This document shows positions 10,488 to 20,000 of a DNA stretch of 64,000 nt, piece by piece (positions within the stretch are counted from its first letter, which is position 1; each line of letters starts with the position of its first letter). The notes beneath the pieces were generated by a model. That model was not told where the DNA came from and searched no databases. It saw nothing but the letters and a program-made list of their open reading frames with translations. The position numbers and the translations under genes are program-made. This DNA comes from Symbiodinium kawagutii (Eukaryota; Sar; Dinophyceae; Suessiales; Symbiodiniaceae). Location of the stretch: the NCBI GenBank assembly GCA_009767595.1, contig VSDK01001179.1, positions 219,307 through 283,306 on the forward strand, read 5' to 3'.

Positions 10488-11706
10488 TTGTCGCCTGCCT
10501 GTGTGGCCGCAACGAACAGCCGTGCCAAGCTCCAGTCAGCTTCCCATGCGCCTCAAGCATTTTTTTTCTCCGAGAGCGCCGCTTTAGCACAGGTGGCTAC
10601 AGTCACGAGTAACAACTACAAAGCGTTCAAGGATCCCAATCCATAAGAGATCATTAACAGATGAGCCTACATTGAAGCCCAGTAAAAGCTGCAAAATAAG
10701 CAGCAGTGGCCAAAGAAAATGGTGGTAAAGAAAATGGTGGTGGAAACTGAGGCACAGAAGATCACTGAAAACAACCAGCATTCACGTGGCAAGCATTGAG
10801 TAAGCCGGCAAGGACAGCCAATGAACCGAGGCCATGGGCAGTCATTGCCAACGAAGCACCTAATGTACGCAGCAAAAATAGATGCAAATATTTTCAGCAC
10901 AAACAGTTGATCATCTCCCATGCACTTCAAGCAGCAGTGAACTAAATCAAGAACCGAAGCCACCCGGGAAGAACCAACACGCCAAAGACTCCTCGAAGAA
11001 TCCACACCAACACGCCAAGAACAAGAAGCTGCAACATGCTTGAGATAAAAGCGAGACGTCCCTTTTCACTCCAACTCAATCCACCTCCCGGGCATCAACA
11101 GCTTCATCCATCATCTTTGTCAGTTTTGTAATTTACCAAGCACGTCATCTGTGATGTGTACGCATTGGCCCCATGGATGGCTAGGAAAGGTGAAACGAGT
11201 GCTAATCTGCCATGCATAATGCTTAGATTCCTTTACCAATCATTATTGAAAATGGGTGATATCAAATGTCAGGAATGCTAGAGGGCAAAACAGGCGGAAG
11301 AAAAGCAACCAGCAAATCCTACAACAAAAGAAACCATTTTGCTGATCACTTGAGATCTGTCGAACTAAATCGACCTATCATATCTAAAAGCTATTGGTTA
11401 ACCCTCTTCCTTTTCGGTGGCAAAATCAAATGAATGCAATAGAAAGGCCGCAGAGCCATCCACAACTAGAAGTCGCTCCATATCTCTCCAGGACTACTAC
11501 AACGCAAACACATGTGGCTTGAAGCCAATGGTGCACAAGAGTCGACTATTGCCTCATGGATTTGTCAACAGCTTTTTCAAGTTGGATTCTCCGATAGGCA
11601 TGCTTGGTGCACTGGCCGTTGCTACTGCAGCTGGTATAGCAAATGGTCCCCACGCTTGGTCCATTATGTTCCCTACCACCAAGTACGTCTATGAAAGTCC
11701 GGTTGG
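10488..11706. repeat. 1.2-kb tandem duplication D, copy 2
   Basis: Second copy of 9312-10487. Unlike copy 1 it continues on its right side into further helicase-like coding remnants. Confidence 0.9.
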
Positions 11707-12225
11707 TGCCTTCTATCAAGACCTGGTAACTGCCGCAGAAAAAGGCGAAGGGACGGGCACGCGCAATGAGTCCAGAAGCGAGCCACATTTTCGCTTTATA
11801 TACTGGTATCATGCTGATAAGAGGAGAAGAAGAAGTCCTGAAGACAAAGCCATGCCTGGTGGACACCGTCCAAGAGAGTCTGCCAAAGCTGTTGTGGGAG
11901 CGTGTACCGCACATGCTATGATGGACTTCGTGCCGTCTCATGCTGCATGAATGAGAACCAGGGTGCACTCCGGGGCAACTACTGCGTTTGTGCCGGAGAA
12001 AAAAGTGGATGCACAGGCTGCCAACTCAAGTCGCGAGTAGTGGGCCTACACAGGTCTTCTACTTCGTCCTCGCGGTACCTGAGGCATGTTCCACTGAAGG
12101 GGGAAAACACCGTAAAGCTGGCTATGTATTACTTAGTCTGGTGTTTCTTTTCTGTCAGGCAACGATCTATTTGGCCGCCTCAAAAACTTTCAGGCCCTTC
12201 CATCTGTCCCTGGAAACCGCTTGCT
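11549..12225 (+). pseudogene. Helicase-polyprotein remnant, frameshifted
   Basis: Plus-strand remnant collinear with the cluster A polyprotein. In order: DSPIGMLGAL, HAWSIMFPTTK, GAFYQDLV, FRFIYWYHADKRRRRS, FVPS (to about 11930); then in another frame EPGCTPGQLL; then SSRYLRHVPLKGENTVKLA (about 12070-12125); then SGVSFLSGND (about 12140-12170). The intact cluster A protein has the same blocks in one frame. At least three frame changes and stops show it is dead. Direction is opposite to cluster A, so it is a separate insertion. Confidence 0.75.
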
Positions 12226-12332
12226 TTTGAGCCTCCAAAATTAGAACCGTGTTCAGGGTGCTTGGGGCAGTTTGGTAGCAATCGCTGCCGTGCGTTTTTT
12301 GTTTTTCTGAAAGCGATTGGTTGGCTTGACAG

Positions 12333-12353
12333 TCCGTACCCTTTTGGCTCAAG
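12333..12353 (+). other. DinoSL relic
   Basis: TCCGTACCC directly followed by TTTTGGCTCAAG. Compared with the 22-nt dinoflagellate spliced leader it lacks one G and has one A-to-C change. It is followed at once by two ACAG-loop hairpins and the start of a helicase-polyprotein copy on the same strand. A genomic relic of this kind indicates that a trans-spliced mRNA was reverse-transcribed and re-integrated. Confidence 0.8.
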
Positions 12354-12358
12354 AGGTT

Positions 12359-12372
12359 TGCTTACAGAAGTA
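12359..12372 (+). promoter_or_regulatory. ACAG-loop leader hairpin
   Basis: TGCTT-ACAG-AAGTA, a 5-bp stem (one G-U) with an ACAG loop, six bases after the DinoSL relic. Confidence 0.8.
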
Positions 12373-12400
12373 TTCCTCTTTTTGCTGTCGGTGTGGAGTT

Positions 12401-12414
12401 TGCTCACAGGAGTA
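12401..12414 (+). promoter_or_regulatory. ACAG-loop leader hairpin, compensated stem
   Basis: TGCTC-ACAG-GAGTA. Relative to the hairpin 42 bases upstream, the loop-closing T-A pair is replaced by C-G. It ends 18 nt before the ATG at 12433. Confidence 0.85.
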
Positions 12415-12432
12415 TTCTCCCATCTCCTGCTC

Positions 12433-12503
12433 TGATGCCTGGAAATCGTAGAGGACAAGTGACCGGCCCCTGGATTGACATCACCCAGTGGCATGAAAGA
12501 CCT
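12433..12503 (+). pseudogene. 5' coding fragment of a helicase polyprotein
   Basis: Starts MPGNRRGQVTGPW and ends TQWHERP, matching the cluster A polyprotein start (MPQNTQNQVPGCW ... EIWHERP). Homology then stops in a run of T and an A/C-rich tract. Together with the upstream DinoSL relic and hairpins it is a 5' end of one element copy. It also defines the true start codon of the cluster A protein. Confidence 0.7.
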
Positions 12504-12850
12504 CTTTTTTTTTGGCCATGTGGCGCCTATTGCACGCGGAATGCAGGTCACCGTGTGTCCCATAAGCTGAAAAGGGATCAGAAGATCACCAATTGGATTC
12601 AGATGACCAGCCATCAACCAAAACCACAAAACCAAGAAAACCAGCAACCAAGCAAACAAACCAACAAAAACACCAAACAAACAAAAAAAAACACAACCCG
12701 AACCAGCCGAACAACCACCAGTCATCTGGAACCCAAGTGAAAAGAAACTAACTAACTGTGCTAAGTGAAACGGGTGACAATCCGCACTCACGCATCTCAG
12801 TAGTCAAGGAGCCAGGCATCAGCATCTTAAGTCGTCTCTGCCAGATTCCC
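12504..12850. other. Non-genic, A/C-rich tract
   Basis: 12600-12725 is almost purely A and C on the plus strand (AAACCAACAAAAACACC-type sequence). The 203-aa minus-strand frame across it is repetitive and low-complexity. No gene seen. Confidence 0.6.
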
Positions 12851-13462
12851 AGGCAACCTCCCATCATCGAAAGCCACCATAAGTACCAGCCAGATAGCTG
12901 TCACCAAGCCTTGCCAGTGTGAAATTTCACTTCTGCAACTTCGTACAGTAAGAGAATACCGGCAAACTTGTATCCAGAGAATGCAAAAGAGCGCCACTGT
13001 GCAGTCACCCAAGAAAATACTTGCCAAAGTGAAGACAAAAAGGAGGGAGGCCCCAGCCTCCCCCCGCAGTAAAGAGCGAATCGATCAACATCGGCCAAGC
13101 TCCAGAGGAGCCAGCAAGCCAGCCCAGCACCAGTCTCACAGAAGATGAGCGCATGAATACAGACACGATGACAGGGATCACCCGCTGCACCAGCTGCACC
13201 TTGTAAAGTTCCAACCTCGGACTCCCGCCCATTTGCCAGTGTACAGGTATGCAGTACCGTCAAGCGACCTGCAACAGGAACAGCCAGCACAGGCCAGGCC
13301 AAAGCTGGGTGTTCCCGGAGCAGCAGGCTTGTCAAGGCACCGCACTCCTTACCGTTACACCTCAGTGTGGTCAGCAAACAAAAAAGACGGAAGCCACCAT
13401 TGAAAATACCGCGGCCTGGGAAGGAAAGGGGCCGCTGCAGCACATCTCCTCACCAGGCATGA

Positions 13463-13476
13463 TATCTCTATAGGCA
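13463..13476 (-). promoter_or_regulatory. ATAG-loop leader hairpin (one mismatch)
   Basis: Coding-strand TGCCT-ATAG-AGATA; one C-A mismatch in the stem. Member of the ACAG-loop family, here decayed. Confidence 0.5.
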
Positions 13477-13506
13477 CAAGGCAGTCCAAGAGGAACAAGA
13501 GACAAA

Positions 13507-13520
13507 TACCTCTACAGGCA
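13507..13520 (-). promoter_or_regulatory. GTAG-loop leader hairpin
   Basis: Coding-strand TGCCT-GTAG-AGGTA. Same stem as the four hairpins of the DNMT-LINE leader, with a changed loop. Flanking bases also match (AAATATCTCC on the plus strand). Confidence 0.75.
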
Positions 13521-13676
13521 AATATCTCCTCACAGTCCCTATACCACCGAAGAGCACCAACCAGAAAGGCCAGCTAGTACCCCACTCCTCCAGTGCAAAT
13601 AGAAGTTCCACCACTCCCAACAGCCACTCCAAGAGGTGTAGCCTTCCACATACTAAGTAGCAACCACCAGCGAGGT

Positions 13677-13772
13677 TCACAAGCCAGAAAGACACACCCT
13701 CGTTTCTCGAAATTGAAATCCGGATAGTGACATCTCATCATCCATAAGCGAAGGCAGCAGCAAACGCGCCAT
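13677..13772 (-). pseudogene. Stub of a cistron start, 31 codons
   Basis: A hairpin at 13793-13806 is followed after 20 nt by an ATG opening MARLLLPSLMDDEMS, the same geometry as the helicase and 216-aa cistrons. The frame ends where the DNMT-LINE leader copy and its possible DinoSL relic begin. I read it as the first codons of a further cistron, cut by insertion of the leader copy. Protein unknown. Confidence 0.4.
13678..13692 (-). other. Possible decayed DinoSL relic
   Basis: Coding-strand TCTTTCTGGCTTGTG, followed by ACCTCGCTGG. It occupies the place of the second relic in the DNMT-LINE leader (CTGTCTCGGTTCAAG then TCTCGCTGG). Similarity to the leader itself is weak; the position is the stronger argument. 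Confidence 0.35.
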
Positions 13773-13792
13773 GGCAACGGCCGTGCTAGGAA

Positions 13793-13806
13793 TACTCCTG
13801 TGAGCA
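13793..13806 (-). promoter_or_regulatory. ACAG-loop leader hairpin
   Basis: Coding-strand TGCTC-ACAG-GAGTA, identical in stem and loop to 12401-12414. It ends 20 nt before an ATG at 13772. Confidence 0.8.
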
Positions 13807-14027
13807 AACCTGCATCCCACCCCGCCCCGGGATAGCCATTTAGGCTAGGTGAAATGGCTGCGGAAAGCTGCCCCAAGGCAGCTCCACATTCACTTGACCT
13901 GGCGCTGCTGGAAGCAGCAGACGAACGCCCACTGGCAGCACCGCGACGGGGATTCCACACCCAAGGCACTGGGTCTTGGTTAGCAAAGAACCGGTTGGTT
14001 CGTAAGGCTCCGATGCGTACCCAGGCC

Positions 14028-17000
14028 TCATTGACCGGATCCCAGCTTTTTCTGGCAANNNNNNNNNNNNNNNNNNNNNNNNNNNNNNNNNNNNNNNNNN
14101 NNNNNNNNNNNNNNNNNNNNNNNNNNNNNNNNNNNNNNNNNNNNNNNNNNNNNNNNNNNNNNNNNNNNNNNNNNNNNNNNNNNNNNNNNNNNNNNNNNNN
14201 NNNNNNNNNNNNNNNNNNNNNNNNNNNNNNNNNNNNNNNNNNNNNNNNNNNNNNNNNNNNNNNNNNNNNNNNNNNNNNNNNNNNNNNNNNNNNNNNNNNN
14301 NNNNNNNNNNNNNNNNNNNNNNNNNNNNNNNNNNNNNNNNNNNNNNNNNNNNNNNNNNNNNTCCTGAGGCGACCACATGGGTGTGTCAAAGGCAGCAAGA
14401 GTTTGCACCGGATCTGTGAAGGTTCCATCAGTCGTGAACAGGCGTTCTAAGTTGCTTTGCAAAGCATCTTCACAGTTCAACCCGTCAAACAGGTAGTCAC
14501 CATATCTTGCTAGGACATCCATCGGCGTTTCTGACCCGATATTCGCTCCAATGGACATGAGCTTCCCCGGACTAACTGACATGAGATCCCAATTGCTCGG
14601 CACATAGTGGTCGATGCAATCATCATCAAACTCAGGAGTTTGTACATCTTGGCCCAACAGGTGAAGGGTCGGCACTCTAACTTCAATATGCAGGCTGGTA
14701 GGGTTCAGGCGGCAAGTGAGAAGTTCCACGGTTTTGCTAGCGAGCAACCCCGTGCCCACGAGTGCACGCGTCAAGGAAAATCGGGTGGCACCACTCACAT
14801 GGTCTTTGATCTTAGGGACTTCCGCTTTGCCTTGCTCAATAGACAACAATCCAAAAGGGTCCGTGTCATGCTGGTGAGTCTTCACAACAATGCCTTTCGC
14901 CGAGAACACAGAATCCTGCCACGACCCCCGGAAGGTGTGAAGTTTGGCGTTCTTGAGGACAATGTTCAGAAAGGCTACCAGGAAGTAGATCTTCGTGTTC
15001 CGGAACGGCAAGTTGCCTTTGGAGATCACTGATTCTACGTCATGCAACATCACAAAAGAGAGCATAGTGGACTGATTTCTATTCTGAGGAGCAATGACCA
15101 TCCCTTGCGGGGTTTGTCTGAGCGCCTGAACTGCCCCTGCAAGTTCGATGATCAAGCTCTTGTACCAGAATTCCGGGTCAGCAAACAACTCCCATTCAGT
15201 GAATTGTTGGACAAAGTCTACTTGTTGCACGCCTTGAAACAGGGAGGCGATAAACTCTGCAATCGGTGATAAGCTATCGCTCAGTCCCATGATGACATCA
15301 GCTTTAAGAAGGACAGCTCGGTGGTTATTCAGCCGCCTTTCCAACGTGCTCCTAACCATTGTTTGCTTATACATGGTAGAGGCACATGGAATTTTTAAGA
15401 CCATCCTGGCCATTGGCCACTCTGGGGGCAAAGAGCTAAGGGACGCCGGAGAGGGGATGGCCCTTGCCGCTGTTTCATTGTACACACCCTGTGCCAAGGA
15501 GATCTTTGCGAAGTTGGCAAAGTGACGAACCGCCTCGAGCCACCTCTGTCTCTCTGCGTCATCCACAGAGTCTCCGGTGGGATAGCCTACTTCCGTGTCA
15601 AGCTCCATGATCGTGGGGGGGAGTGCACGGATTTGAGTCAACTGAATGTGTCGGGACTTAGTCTTCCTGGTTCTCCTCCTCTTTTTGCTGCTAGATTCTT
15701 CGGTCTCTGTGCAGTCAGACACGGAGGCGTCCGAGGCCTGGGCAGAGGAGGAGACACTGCAGGTTGAAACTGCAACTTCTGGGTCACGTGGGCGAGCTAC
15801 TCGTCCACTGAAGCCTGGGGGGACAAACCTAAGGCAGTCTGCACTAAGGCCCACTGGAGTAGATGTTTGGTCGCCAAGGATTTCTGCTTCAGTTGTCACA
15901 GAAGGGTCAATGGCCCAAGAGTCATAAAAGTGGCCTCGATGAAGGGGCCACATGACATGGGCCGTGTTCTGTGGGTATAGCACTCGATTTGGCAAAGTTC
16001 GATCCACATGCAACAAAGAACACCCAACGCCCTGTGGGTGAGGGCGCACTTCCCAAAGTGCGCGCCGTTGATTGTCCAGCCCATAACCCCACAGGAGCCC
16101 CATGAACTTCCCTCCAGGGAAACACCAGTGGACCTGAATAGAGGGCTGAAAGTTGCGGGCTTCGACTAACATCAAGTGCAATCTAAGAACTTGTCGCCCA
16201 TCTGGAGAGTTGCTGGCCCATCCCATCGCTAGTGGGAGAGGATCTTCACATATTTGGTTGCCGCACAACCGGCGGTGCATATCACTATCAGAGACAATAT
16301 GGCGATCAAAGCGATCTTCACTGTGCTGCACTCCAACAGAGTTCGTGTCAATTCTGCCGACCCCAGTCTGTAGGACAGCAATAACCTGCGCCATGCCAAT
16401 CAGTCCTCTCATGTCGACCGGCGACAGAATGATGGTCGTGCCTATGGCTCGGGAAAGACCGACATTGGCACGGGCATACGCTTCAAAATTCTGTGGCCGA
16501 GAATACCTATCATTGCCAGACAGGAAGGAAACACCGGATTGAATGAGGAAGGAACGATAACATGTAGCCCCCGCCAACTTGACAGTGTTCTCAACCTTGA
16601 GTGGCACATGAGAGAGATAGCGAGAAGAGGAAGACCCCTGTAGGCCAACCTCTTTCGACTTGCCCTTGGCTCGCTTACCTTTGCTGGAACCTTTCCCTTG
16701 CTCATTGCTATCGCTCTCTGGCACAAAAGCCGGGTTGGGGGTGTATTGAGGCAAGGCAGGCCGAACGGTTGCCGCATGACTCAGTACGCTTCGCTGATGA
16801 TTCGTGTTGGTCATTAACAACTGCCCCGGGGTATGACCGGGTTCGGTGACATCAAAGGAGGGTACAAACTCCATCATATTATGGGCACATGTGTATGCAG
16901 CCGAAACCGCATTTGCAGACCCCCTAGGACGTTGATTGCCCGGATTGTTCTTCTCTTCCTGGCTTCGTCTGCGCCGCTTGTCGGCGTCATACCAATAGAT

Positions 17001-20000
17001 GAAGCGAAAACCATGTGGTTCGTTTCTGGCTGCATTGTGCGTGCCAGTGCCAAACGACCACTGCTCTCCTTGATCAGTGGGAGTAACACTCACCAGGTCT
17101 TGGTAGAAGGCGCCAACTAGACATTCATAGACCGTGCTCGTCACTCTGGACGTAGTAGGGAACATGATGGACCAAGCATGGGGCCCAGTGCCAACTCCAG
17201 CAGCTGCAGAGGCAGAACATGCAACCGATAAGGTGATGGGAGAATGTGGCAAAACGAGCAAAGCACCTAAGCCAAGCAACATGCCAATAGGAGAGTCAAA
17301 CTTAAGAGCAGAGGCATCAGGAAACTGTTCCAAAATCCATGCAGCAATGGGAGACTGTTGAGCAGGAGGGAGGTCATGGTTCAATCTCCAAGGAGCGAAG
17401 ACCGAGGCCGCTGAAATCTCTTCAACATGTTGCAGGAGATCATACCGATTGATTCCTTCGCAGTGGCTAATCAAATGGCTGATTGCAATGCTGAAGGTAG
17501 CCGGGGTGAAAGTCCGACATGGAGCCTTAAGGCCTATCGGCAATTTCATCAGCTCCGACCTCAATTCAATGGCCTCTCGGTTGCGGCTGCCCACACCTCC
17601 TGGAGCCTGATGTCCATCTCCTACAAGGATATATAGGCACGGCACTTCAGGTGCAGCAGCCGCCACCGCACTTTTGAACTCCACAGCCTGCTGTGCTTCT
17701 TCGTGGATCATGAGACAGCAAGAGGCCAAATGATGCCCAAACTCAATAGGATGTCCCTCAATATGTTCGTGAATCGTACCGGTGGTAGCAATAAGTACCC
17801 TCCCATTGCTGAGTCGCGATCCTGCCTCCCTGGTCTTGACTTCTATACCTGTGCAGGCATCCCCGAGCTCCTCCAGCTCCTTCTGAGAGCAAGTACGAAC
17901 AAACTTCTCCTTGATTTCCTGCGGAAGATGCAAGCGAACAATCATAGCAGCTATGGCTTGTCCTGCAGGGTTCTCTCGACTGGCCACTGTGAACTTTGCG
18001 CTATCAGGGGTGGTGAGCACCAGCCAGGCAAGGAGGAAAACCACCGAAGTGGTCTTCCCTGCACCAAAGAGGCCTTCAACTAGCAACGTACCTCTACCAG
18101 TCAGAAGGCTGACCAGCAAGCTCACAACTAACACCACCAAATGACCACTATCTCTATCAGCCTCCTCCATGATCTGAGTGCAGAAGGCACGATGTTGTTG
18201 CATTTCACATGGGGGCAGTCTCGTAATGAGCATTGTCAAAAGCAGGCGGAAGCTCTCCAGCAGTTCAGCATGCTTGTGGTTTACAAAAGGAGACGTGGAC
18301 ACTTGGGAGGGGATACCAAGGACCACCGGCTTGTGTTGTGGGGCCAACTTCGCAACCTTCATCAACTGAGAGCCGCTGACAGTAGAGCTGAGCCGAAACA
18401 AGTCCATCAGTAAGTAGGCCGGAGGGTGGTCACCTAACTCCAACCGTTCCAGCTCTTCGGGCAATCCAAGTTGGGCATCCTGAAGAAAGTCAGTCAGCTT
18501 AGCACGGGTGATCAACCCTCCTACCCCAGGAAGGTGGGTCAAGGTCGCCCGACGCAGCTTTGCTCGTTTCCAAGTGTCGTTGGCGGTGGAAGGGCGGTCA
18601 ATGTCTGTCAGGACGCCGGCAAATGCAAACCGAGTCTCACAAGTGTCAGGCGAGCACAATACCCCTGTAGGCAAAGAGCTCCCTGCAGAACTACGGCGAG
18701 CATCAGTGCTACCTTCCGAGGCTTCCGGCTTTCTTTGGACATGAAAGATGCACACGTCCCCCCAATCAAGACCTGTGTCGATTTGTCTGCAGTCATACGC
18801 GTGCCATTCTTCGTAGGTACAAACATCATTGTCGTCACATTCCAGCGGTACCCAGAGCCCTAAGGGGGCCGAGGGGCTGTGATTATGGACCTGAAACTCA
18901 TGCAAGCCAAAGTGCCCTTTGGCTACTGGTTTGATGCTGATCTTCGGGCAAAAGCTGGTAGCACTTCGCTTAGCATGGACTGCCTCACGGGTGCACCGAC
19001 TAGCACCAACCTGTGGGATGAATGCATGCAGAAGGACAATGAGTTCACGAAGTGGCAGGGGGGTTAACAAGGACCTAGCCAGCGCGGTAAGCCATTCTTC
19101 TACCGGAGCCATAGACGTGTCATTATCGCTGGCAAGTTTGATAGCAAAAGTGCTGAGAAGCAAGCTCTTGGCTTCGTCCTCAGTTGCAGGAGGGTGCAGC
19201 TCCAACTCATTGCATACGTCACCCAGGCTGGCCAACAGTTCTGTAACCGAAGACCCAAGAAACTTGATGACAGCAGACAGCGGAAAGCGGGAGGTGCTCC
19301 GCAGCCAGCAAGTCAGCCTCAACGGGACCTGTAGTTGAAGCTTGAGCGGTCGAGAAGCAATCAGGTCCGTTTGCAGATGAGAGATAGATCTCCTGCCAGG
19401 GCCAAGGTCAAGATCAAGAAGATGGCCATAATGATGCTGATCCGTACCTGCCCACGAGCACCTACCTTCCACGTATGAGATGCAGAGATGCCTGCCCAGC
19501 ACCTCAGACCACAAGTCAGGGGTCCACCTGCACAGGGAATCAAACTGAAGATGTACCAGTTTGACATGATGAGCCATCATTCCATCCCTGGTCTTCAAGG
19601 CAGCTAGGTTGCACAACCCAAGAAATGTCTGAGGTGCCATCGCTACTGCTCCTAGCACCACATCCAGGGTGTAGACTGGGGACAACGTGCGGGCACACAA
19701 AGCAACGACAGCTCCCGTGTAGCTACCTGCACTGAAGCCACGAATGCGTAAAGGCACCTTGGGACACACAGGAATGGCTGGGCACATCTTCATCATTTGC
19801 ATGAAAACGTGTGGAGATGCTGGATGCAGTTGCAACAACTTAAAACAAACAGCAGTGACGAACTGCGGGTGCGGAAGATGTCGGTGAGCCGGCACCCTCT
19901 TGGCATGCCTAGCGACGAGGAGCGCGCGATGGATGAAGACAGGAACAGCAACGCCTGTCACCCTTGCCCAAACCGTGGGGGCATAATCGCTCCCAGTGAG

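Larger units (their letters stand above)
12851..13692 (-). other. Detached copy of the DNMT-LINE 5' leader
   Basis: On the minus strand, sequence from about 13690 to 13500 aligns with the leader of the DNMT-LINE (45215-45035). Shared blocks, read on the plus strand, include ACTAAGTAGCAACCACCAGC, CTAGTACCCCACTCCTCC and the hairpin GACAAATACCTCT...AGGCAAATATCTCC. The downstream part (13460-12851) has no obvious match in the full element and holds no supported ORF. It is probably a 5' end of another, rearranged copy that breaks off before any LINE coding sequence. Confidence 0.65.

Noticed and set aside
12180-12791. 203-aa minus-strand ORF
   Set aside because: Runs antisense through a helicase pseudogene and an A/C-rich tract; composition follows the DNA bias.
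14028-14058. C-terminal end of the cluster A polyprotein in the listed frame (CQKKLGSGQ)
   Set aside because: The frame after the 303-N gap is arbitrary; other frames across 13840-14058 are equally open, so no C-terminus is asserted.
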